From positions 1 to 64,000 of the forward strand of contig CALHYX010000061.1 in assembly GCA_938041035.1 (NCBI GenBank): DNA of 64,000 bases. The letters run 5' to 3'. Source of the DNA: an uncultured Acidimicrobiales bacterium (GTDB taxonomy: Bacteria; Actinomycetota; Acidimicrobiia; Acidimicrobiales; SHLQ01). The position numbers and the translations under genes were made by a program. Under the pieces are notes generated by a model. That model searched no databases. It had not been told where the DNA came from and worked only from the letters and a program-made list of their open reading frames with translations. Below are positions 58,579-64,000 of the stretch, one piece after another; position 1 is the first letter of the stretch; each line of letters begins with the position of its first letter.

Positions 58579-59976
58579 ATGGGCAAGACCCTGAGTCAAA
58601 AGGTCTGGGACCAGCACGTCGTCGCCGCGGGCGACAACGCCCCGGACCTGCTGTACATCGACCTGCACCTCGTCCACGAGGTCACGTCACCGCAGGCCTT
58701 CGACGGATTGCGCCTCACCGGCCGCCAGGTCCGCCGCCCGGACCTCACCGTCGCCACCGAGGACCACAACGTGCCGACCGCCGACATCGACCAGCCGATC
58801 GCCGACCCGGTCAGCGCCACCCAGATCGAAACGCTGCGAGCGAACACCGCCGAGTTCGGCATCACCAACCACCCGATGGGTTCACCCCAACAGGGCATCG
58901 TGCACGTCATCGGTCCCGAGATGGGCCTCACCCAGCCGGGCATGACCGTGGTGTGCGGCGACAGCCACACCTCCACCCACGGCGCCTTCGGAGCGCTGGC
59001 CTTCGGCATCGGCACCAGCGAGGTCGAACACGTTCTGGCCACCCAGACCCTCCAGCAGAGCCGGCAGGACACCATGGCCATCACGGTCGACGGCGAACTG
59101 CCGGAGGGGTCATCCGCCAAGGACGTCGTGCTCGCCATCCTGGGTGAAGCCGACACCGGCGGTGGCATCGGCGCCATCGCCGAGTATCGCGGCTCGGTCA
59201 TCGAGAACCTCTCGATGGAGGGGCGCATGACCGTGTGCAACATGTCGATCGAGTTCGGGGCCAAGGCCGGCATGATCGCACCCGACGACGTCACCTTCGC
59301 CTATCTCGAAGGTCGACAGCACGCACCGAAGGGGGCCGCCTGGGAAGCCGCCCTCGACGACTGGCGCCAACTCCGCACCGACGACGATGCCACCTTCGAC
59401 CGCCACATCAACATCGACGGCGCCACCATCGCCCCGCACGTGACCTGGGGAACCAACCCGGGTCAGGTGATGCCGCTTGAGAACGCGGTGCCCGACCCCG
59501 ATGCGTTCGCCGACCCCGCCCAACGCGACGCGGCCGCCCGAGCCCTCGACTACATGGGCCTCACCGCCGGCACCCCGATGCGCGATGTCGCCGTGGACAC
59601 CGTCTTCATCGGCTCGTGCACCAACAGCCGCATCGAAGACCTCCGGGCGGCCGCCGAGGTGGCCGCCGGCCGCACCGTGGCCGACGGCGTTCGCACCCTG
59701 GTCGTGCCCGGATCGTTTCCGGTCAAGGCCCAGGCCGAGGCCGAAGGTCTCCATGAGATCTTCCGCGCCGCCGGCTTCGACTGGCGCGAACCCGGGTGCT
59801 CCATGTGCCTGGCGATGAACCCCGACAAGCTCACTGTCGGCGAGCGCAGCGCCAGCACCAGCAACCGCAACTTCGAGGGCCGCCAGGGCCGGGGCGGCCG
59901 CACCCATCTCGTCTCCCCGGCCGTCGCCGCCGCCACCGCTATCGCTGGGCGATTCGCCCTCCCCACCGACCTCTAG
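58579..59976 (+). CDS. leuC: 3-isopropylmalate dehydratase large subunit
   Basis: 465 residues of the aconitase superfamily. The 4Fe-4S ligands are the Cys in [12 protein letters not shown] near 345 and the pair in [13 protein letters not shown] near 404/407; [22 protein letters not shown] and [20 protein letters not shown] are family hallmarks. With LeuD it isomerises isopropylmalate (leucine) and citramalate-derived intermediates. ATG 58579 has AGGAG 7 nt upstream and a ~60-nt leader. leuD follows after 27 nt. Confidence 0.95.
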   Translation: MGKTLSQKVWDQHVVAAGDNAPDLLYIDLHLVHEVTSPQAFDGLRLTGRQVRRPDLTVATEDHNVPTADIDQPIADPVSATQIETLRANTAEFGITNHPMGSPQQGIVHVIGPEMGLTQPGMTVVCGDSHTSTHGAFGALAFGIGTSEVEHVLATQTLQQSRQDTMAITVDGELPEGSSAKDVVLAILGEADTGGGIGAIAEYRGSVIENLSMEGRMTVCNMSIEFGAKAGMIAPDDVTFAYLEGRQHAPKGAAWEAALDDWRQLRTDDDATFDRHINIDGATIAPHVTWGTNPGQVMPLENAVPDPDAFADPAQRDAAARALDYMGLTAGTPMRDVAVDTVFIGSCTNSRIEDLRAAAEVAAGRTVADGVRTLVVPGSFPVKAQAEAEGLHEIFRAAGFDWREPGCSMCLAMNPDKLTVGERSASTSNRNFEGRQGRGGRTHLVSPAVAAATAIAGRFALPTDL

Positions 59977-60003
59977 GACCAGTACCAATGAGAGGATTCA
60001 CCC

Positions 60004-60594
60004 ATGAATAGGGTCACGATCGTCCAGGGCACCGCGGTGCCACTCGACCGTTCCGATGTCGACACCGACCAGATCATCCCGAGCGACTGGCTCAAGCGGG
60101 TTGAACGCACGGGCTTCGAAAAGGGCCTGTTCTCCGAATGGCGCGACAGCCAGGATTTCGTGCTCAACGACGAGGCCTACGCGGGCGCCAACATCTTGAT
60201 CGGCGGACCAAACTTCGGCACCGGCTCCTCGCGCGAGCATGCGGTCTGGGCCATCCAGCAGTACGGCTTCGCCGCGGTGATCTCGCCGCGGTTCGGTCCC
60301 ATCTTCAAGAACAACTCGACCAAGAACGGGCTCGTCCCCGTCGAACTCGACCAGGACACGGTGACCGCGCTCATGCGGGCGGTCGAGGCCGATCCCACGC
60401 TCGAGCTGACGATCGATGTCCAACGGCTCTCCGTCGAAGCGCCCGCCATCGGGCTCGAGGCCAACTTCGTGCTGTCGGACTCCGTCGTTGAACGCCTCGT
60501 CGAAGGGCTCGACGACATCGGCATCACCATGCGTTCCGCCGATGCCATCGACGCCTTCGAGACGACTCGCCCCGAGTGGTTGCCTTCGCAGTAG
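60004..60594 (+). CDS. leuD: 3-isopropylmalate dehydratase small subunit
   Basis: 196 residues. DVDTDQIIPSDWLKRVERTGFEKGLF near the N-terminus and NFGTGSSREHAVWAIQQYGFAAVISPRFGPIFKNNSTKNG form the swivelling aconitase domain 4, which binds substrate in the complex with LeuC. The typical LeuD length is about 200. Second gene of the leuCD operon; it converges with serA, 10 nt away. Confidence 0.95.
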   Translation: MNRVTIVQGTAVPLDRSDVDTDQIIPSDWLKRVERTGFEKGLFSEWRDSQDFVLNDEAYAGANILIGGPNFGTGSSREHAVWAIQQYGFAAVISPRFGPIFKNNSTKNGLVPVELDQDTVTALMRAVEADPTLELTIDVQRLSVEAPAIGLEANFVLSDSVVERLVEGLDDIGITMRSADAIDAFETTRPEWLPSQ

Positions 60595-60604
60595 CCCCGA
60601 CGGG

Positions 60605-62173
60605 TCAGACCAGGTCGATGGCGTGGACCGACACGATGCCGTCGACGGCGCGCAGTTCGTTCTGCACCGCTTCCGGGACAGCCTCCTGAGCGACGAGGGC
60701 CATCACCGCGCCGACCCCCTCGGCCGACTGGCCGACGTCGATGTGGTTGATGTTCACGTCGGCCCGGCCGAGCAGCGAACCCACGTGCCCGATCATTCCG
60801 GGCACATCGTCGTTGCGGATCACCAGCAGGTGGTCTGCGGTCGGCAGGTACACGGCATGATCGTCGACCAACACCAGCCGCTGTTCCTGCCCCGGGCCCA
60901 CGAGGGTGGCGGCGAGCGAATGCCCGGCCCCGCGCACCGAGACCATGTTCACGTAGTCCTTGGTGGCGGCCGTGCTCGTCGACCGAACCTTGACCCCGCG
61001 CGCCTCGGCGAGGCGCATGGCGTTGACGAACGACACGGGCTCATCGGTGAGCTGACCGAGGAGGCCCTTGACGAGCGCCAGCTCGGCCAGGTCGTTGTCG
61101 AAACCGCCGATCTCGCCCTGGAACTCGATCTCGAGTTTCTCGGGCGCGGCATCGCAAAGGTGGGCAAAGATCGCCCCGAGGCGTTCGGCGAGCGGCAGGA
61201 ACGGCCGCACAATCTCGGCCGCCTCCTTGGCGTCGACGTTCACCGCAAAGGGCACGAAATCGTTGCGTAGCGCCAACCCAACCTGCTCGGCGATCGTGAT
61301 GCCCGCCTTGTCCTGGGCCTCCACAGTGCTGGCTCCCAGGTGCGGGGTGACGACGACCTGGTCGAGATCGAACAGCGGCGATTCGGTGGTGGGTTCGGAC
61401 GCGAAGACATCGAGCGCGGCGCCCGCGATGGTTCCCCGAGCGATCGCTTCGGCGAGGTCGGCCTCGTTGATGATGCCGCCGCGCGACACGTTCACAATCC
61501 GCAACGACGGCTTGGCCTTGGCCAACAGCTCGGCGTCGATGAGATCGACGGTGTCGGGGTTCTTGAGCAGGTGCAGCGTGAGGAAATCCGCCCGGGCGAT
61601 CACCTCGTCGAGCTCGAGCAACTCAACGCCGGCGCCTTTGGCCCGCTCGACGGAGATGAACGGGTCATAGGCCACCAGCTTCATGCCGAAGGCGGCCGCC
61701 CGCTCGGCGACCAGCTTGCCGATCTGGCCGAGACCGATGATGCCGAGGGTCTTGTCGGCGACTTCCACACCCACCCACAGGCTGCGTTCCCACCGCCCGT
61801 TCTTCAGCGCGGCGTGCGCCTGGGGGATATTGCGGGCCTGGGCGAGCAGCATCGCCATCGTGTGCTCCGCGGTGGTCAAGATGTTCGACCGCGGGGCGTT
61901 CACCACCATCACCCCCTGCTCGGTGGCGGCGGCGATGTCGACGTTGTCGAGACCAATCCCGGCGCGACCCACGACGACCAGGTCGGTGCCGGCGGCGATG
62001 ACCTCGGCGGTGACCTGGGTGGACGAACGGATGATGAGGGCATGGGCGCCCGGCACCTGCTCCAGAAGCTCGCTCGGCGACATCCCCTGCTGGAGGTCGA
62101 TCTCGTGCCCGGCCCTTCGCAGCGCGTCGAGACCGGAATCGGCGATTTTTTCGGCTACCAGAATGCGTCCCAC
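60605..62173 (-). CDS. serA: D-3-phosphoglycerate dehydrogenase, long form
   Basis: 522 residues. The NAD-binding motif is LGIIGLGQIGKLVAERAAAFG near 140-165, and active-site segments include IIRSSTQVTAEVI and VVTPHLGAST. The C-terminal half has the intervening (ASB) domain and a terminal ACT domain (HLLVIRNDDVPGMIGHVGSLL), the actinobacterial long form that is feedback-inhibited by serine. It starts serine synthesis from 3-phosphoglycerate. GTG 62173 begins V-G-R-I-L-V-A-E-K and is 7 nt from TAGGTT (62186-62181), which excludes the longer frame. Confidence 0.95.
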   Translation of the reverse strand: MGRILVAEKIADSGLDALRRAGHEIDLQQGMSPSELLEQVPGAHALIIRSSTQVTAEVIAAGTDLVVVGRAGIGLDNVDIAAATEQGVMVVNAPRSNILTTAEHTMAMLLAQARNIPQAHAALKNGRWERSLWVGVEVADKTLGIIGLGQIGKLVAERAAAFGMKLVAYDPFISVERAKGAGVELLELDEVIARADFLTLHLLKNPDTVDLIDAELLAKAKPSLRIVNVSRGGIINEADLAEAIARGTIAGAALDVFASEPTTESPLFDLDQVVVTPHLGASTVEAQDKAGITIAEQVGLALRNDFVPFAVNVDAKEAAEIVRPFLPLAERLGAIFAHLCDAAPEKLEIEFQGEIGGFDNDLAELALVKGLLGQLTDEPVSFVNAMRLAEARGVKVRSTSTAATKDYVNMVSVRGAGHSLAATLVGPGQEQRLVLVDDHAVYLPTADHLLVIRNDDVPGMIGHVGSLLGRADVNINHIDVGQSAEGVGAVMALVAQEAVPEAVQNELRAVDGIVSVHAIDLV

Positions 62174-62186
62174 GCCGAGGAACCTA
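62174..62186 (-). promoter_or_regulatory. leaderless -10 box for serA
   Basis: TAGGTT on the minus strand (62186-62181), 7 nt, then GTG 62173. Confidence 0.55.
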
Positions 62187-62258
62187 TCCCGGAACACCCG
62201 GCCGCTGACCACTCCTTTTCCCATGATGTGGCAAAGAAGTTGCGGGCGGAAACACCGA

Positions 62259-62270
62259 TACTCTCCTCCC
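62259..62270 (+). promoter_or_regulatory. leaderless -10 box for renalase-like gene
   Basis: TACTCT at 62259-62264, 6 nt, then ATG 62271. Confidence 0.55.
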
Positions 62271-63194
62271 ATGGCAATCATCACCATCATCGGTGCGGGC
62301 ATGGCCGGACTGGCCGCCGCGCGCCGGCTCGACTCCGCCGGCCACACCGTCGTGGTGCTCGACAAGGGGCGGGGCGTCGGTGGTCGCCTCGCGACCCGGC
62401 GCATAGGTGCGGCCCGGCTCGACCACGGCGCCCAGTTCTTCACCGTTCGCTCCCCCGAGTTCGCCGACCTCGTCGAAGCCGCCATCGCCGAGGGGGTCGT
62501 GCACGAGTGGTGCCGCGGTTTCGCCTCCGACGACGGCCACCCCCGCTACCGGTGCTCTGCCGGCATGACCGATCTGGCCAAGTGGATGGCGATCGGCCTC
62601 GATGTCACCACGGGCGAGCGGGTGACCGACCTCCGCCATCACCCCGCCGACGCCTACCTGGTGACCGCCCCGGTACCCCAGGCCCTCGACCTCCTCGCCG
62701 CGAGCGATGTACAACTCGACCCCGACCTGGCCGGCCGCCTGCGCGAGGTCACGTACGACCCGACCATCGCGGTGCTCGCCACCCTCGACGGCCCATCGGC
62801 CATCCCGGCACCGGGCGCGGTCCAGGACGCCGACGCCACCTTCAGCTTCGTCGCCGACAACGCCGCCAAGGGCATCACCACCACGCCGTCGGTGACCCTT
62901 CATGCGGGCCCCGAACTGTCCCGCATGCGCTGGGACGACGACCCCGATGCCGTGCTCGCCGACCTCCTCGAGGCCGGTCGCCGGTGGGTCGGACCGGCTC
63001 GGGTACTCGAGGCCCAGCTCAAGAAATGGCGTTACGCGACCCCGCTCAACCCGCTGGCCGAATCGTCGGTCGTCGCGAGCGCCGAGCCGCTCGTGGTCCT
63101 CGGAGGCGATGCCTACGGCGGACCCAAGGTCGAAGGGGCGTTTCGAAGCGGTCGCCACGCCGCCGAGGCTCTGCTCGCCGCGCTCGGCGGCTGA
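62271..63194 (+). CDS. FAD-dependent oxidoreductase, renalase-like
   Basis: 307 residues. The dinucleotide-binding motif IIGAGMAGLAAARRLDSAGH is at the N-terminus, followed by VVLDKGRGVGGRLATRR and DHGAQFFTVRSPEF, characteristic of renalase-like flavoproteins; the C-terminal VVLGGDAYGGPKVEGAFRSGRHAAEALL binds FAD. Bacterial renalases oxidise non-productive dihydronicotinamide isomers, which may be the role here. It is divergent from serA over 97 bp. Confidence 0.85.
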   Translation: MAIITIIGAGMAGLAAARRLDSAGHTVVVLDKGRGVGGRLATRRIGAARLDHGAQFFTVRSPEFADLVEAAIAEGVVHEWCRGFASDDGHPRYRCSAGMTDLAKWMAIGLDVTTGERVTDLRHHPADAYLVTAPVPQALDLLAASDVQLDPDLAGRLREVTYDPTIAVLATLDGPSAIPAPGAVQDADATFSFVADNAAKGITTTPSVTLHAGPELSRMRWDDDPDAVLADLLEAGRRWVGPARVLEAQLKKWRYATPLNPLAESSVVASAEPLVVLGGDAYGGPKVEGAFRSGRHAAEALLAALGG

Positions 63195-63200
63195 GCATCA

Positions 63201-63227
63201 CGGCCGAAACGATGCGTTTCGCGGCCG
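63201..63227. terminator. stem-loop between convergent genes
   Basis: CGGCCGAAACG, loop ATG, CGTTTCG plus GGCCG with a 2-nt bulge (63201-63227). It lies between the renalase-like gene and the converging S9 peptidase gene, so it could terminate both directions. Confidence 0.5.
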
Positions 63228-63238
63228 GTGAAGCCGCG

Positions 63239-64000
63239 TTAGAGCACCGGGGCGAAACCGAGCACCTCGCCGAAGAAGGTCAGCTCCGCCTCCAACGCCG
63301 CCACGATGTTCTCGGCCTTGCGAAAGCCGTGCTGCTCACCGGCGAACTCCAGATACTCGACCCGCACACCGTTGGCCCGCAAGGCCTCGACGACCATGTG
63401 CGACTGGTTCGGTGGGACAACCTCGTCCTCGTCGCCCTGCAACACGATCATCGGCGACGTAAGCCGCTCGACGTGGTTGATCGGCGACCGCTGCTCGTAC
63501 AGGTCCCTGGCTTCGGGCCAGGGCCCGATCAGGCTGTCGAGGTACCGGGCCTCGAACTTGTGGGTGTCGGTGGCCAACACCGCGAGATCGGCGACGCCGT
63601 AGCGACTCGCTCCCGCAGCGAAACGATCCGACGCCACCAGCGCCGCGAGCACGGTGAAGCCGCCGGCGCTACCGCCCTTGATGAGCAGCTGATCGGGGTC
63701 GACGTCGCCCCGTTCGACCAGGAACCGGGCGGCGGCCAGGCAGTCGTCGACATCGGCGACGCCCCACTGGCCGTTGAGCTTTTGCCGGTAGGCCCGGCCG
63801 TAGCCGACGCTGCCGCGATAGTTCACGTCGACCACCGCCACGCCCCGGCTCGTCCAGTACCGCTTGGTGAGATCCAGGGTCGATCGGGCCGCACTCGTCG
63901 GCCCGCCATGGGCGAGCACCAACAACGGCGGTCGGGCACCGGGGGGGCCGACGCACCCCGGGTTGGCCGGGGCGTAGAAGATGGCGTGGGCTTCGTCGCC
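63239..64000 (-). CDS. S9 family (prolyl oligopeptidase-type) peptidase, 5' end outside window
   Basis: The 254 visible residues are the C-terminal catalytic domain. The nucleophile is in LIKGGSAGGFTVLAAL (GGSAGG), the acid in VLQGDEDEVVPPNQS and the catalytic His in GEQHGFRKAENI. The usual VLAHGGPTS and GVAVVDVNYRGSVGYGRAYR segments precede it. Full-length homologues of 600-plus residues carry an N-terminal beta-propeller, so most of the gene lies beyond 64000; the reading frame is open to the edge. It hydrolyses short peptides or acyl-peptides. Confidence 0.88.
   Translation of the reverse strand, partial: GDEAHAIFYAPANPGCVGPPGARPPLLVLAHGGPTSAARSTLDLTKRYWTSRGVAVVDVNYRGSVGYGRAYRQKLNGQWGVADVDDCLAAARFLVERGDVDPDQLLIKGGSAGGFTVLAALVASDRFAAGASRYGVADLAVLATDTHKFEARYLDSLIGPWPEARDLYEQRSPINHVERLTSPMIVLQGDEDEVVPPNQSHMVVEALRANGVRVEYLEFAGEQHGFRKAENIVAALEAELTFFGEVLGFAPVL

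Noticed and set aside
1..64000. tRNA or rRNA genes
   Set aside because: No cloverleaf with the conserved T-arm sequence and no rRNA-like stretch was noticed by eye; a covariance-model search was not possible here.

Overview
The window is GC-rich, gene-dense DNA that is almost certainly from an actinobacterial chromosome. The signs are a DUF222/HNH protein, a TIGR03086 (mycothiol-isomerase-like) protein, a PaaX regulator, an IclR regulator divergent from leuCD, ECF sigma factors and many GTG starts. Lipoproteins with acidic linkers and the overall gene mix suggest the class Acidimicrobiia (Ilumatobacter-like); that placement is inference. No rRNA, tRNA, CRISPR array, insertion sequence or prophage was recognised. 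At least sixteen genes follow one promoter pattern: a TANNNT -10 box 5-8 nt (mostly 6-8) before the start codon. This implies widespread leaderless transcription, and it was used to choose starts.

Layout. 0-5 kb: a secreted RTX-repeat protein with a metalloprotease-like motif, a DUF222/HNH protein, and a divergent HxlR/TIGR03086 pair around palindromic operators. 5-8.5 kb: a membrane-anchored LGFP-like protein, then an ECF sigma factor with its membrane anti-sigma-like partner. 8.7-15.8 kb: sulfotransferase, DapB-fold oxidoreductase, two FMN/lipid enzymes, a PaaX regulator, and a divergent MurA-like enolpyruvyl transferase preceded by a small leaderless ORF and followed by a PhyH-type dioxygenase. 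15.9-22.4 kb: LTA-synthase-like sulfatase, DUF1996 lipoprotein, APH-like kinase, FMN protein and M48 protease. 22.7-26.8 kb: a translationally coupled three-gene operon (acyl-reductase-like SDR, MFS exporter, sulfotransferase). 27-36.6 kb: pyrophosphatase, a DGPF protein plus ECF42 sigma factor with its likely autoregulated promoter, a PadR-ABC operon, an MttB-family protein, and two gene remnants fused tail to tail.

36.6-45 kb holds YdcF, gltX, a family-A DNA polymerase, the leuB-ilvE-cimA operon and greA. 46-51.8 kb is a complete livKHMGF branched-chain amino-acid ABC importer whose LivH carries an unusual secreted beta-domain. 51.8-55.4 kb encodes exported redox/surface proteins: a cupredoxin, a beta-helix lipoprotein and a di-heme cytochrome. 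Then come a GGDEF/EAL protein, an NdgR/LtbR-like IclR regulator divergent from leuCD, serA, a renalase-like flavoprotein and a truncated S9 peptidase at the right edge.

A common theme from 41 to 62 kb is branched-chain amino-acid metabolism. CimA makes citramalate; LeuCD and LeuB process it for isoleucine and also serve leucine; IlvE transaminates; the Liv system imports. The features that stand out are: (i) short leaderless ORFs whose stop codon overlaps the next gene's start, (ii) a family of 13-bp palindromes fitting GGNGYCAGRCNCC in three intergenic places, (iii) the SDR-MFS-sulfotransferase operon, (iv) the divergent MurA homologue, and (v) the beta-helix/di-heme pair joined by an apparent CTG start.
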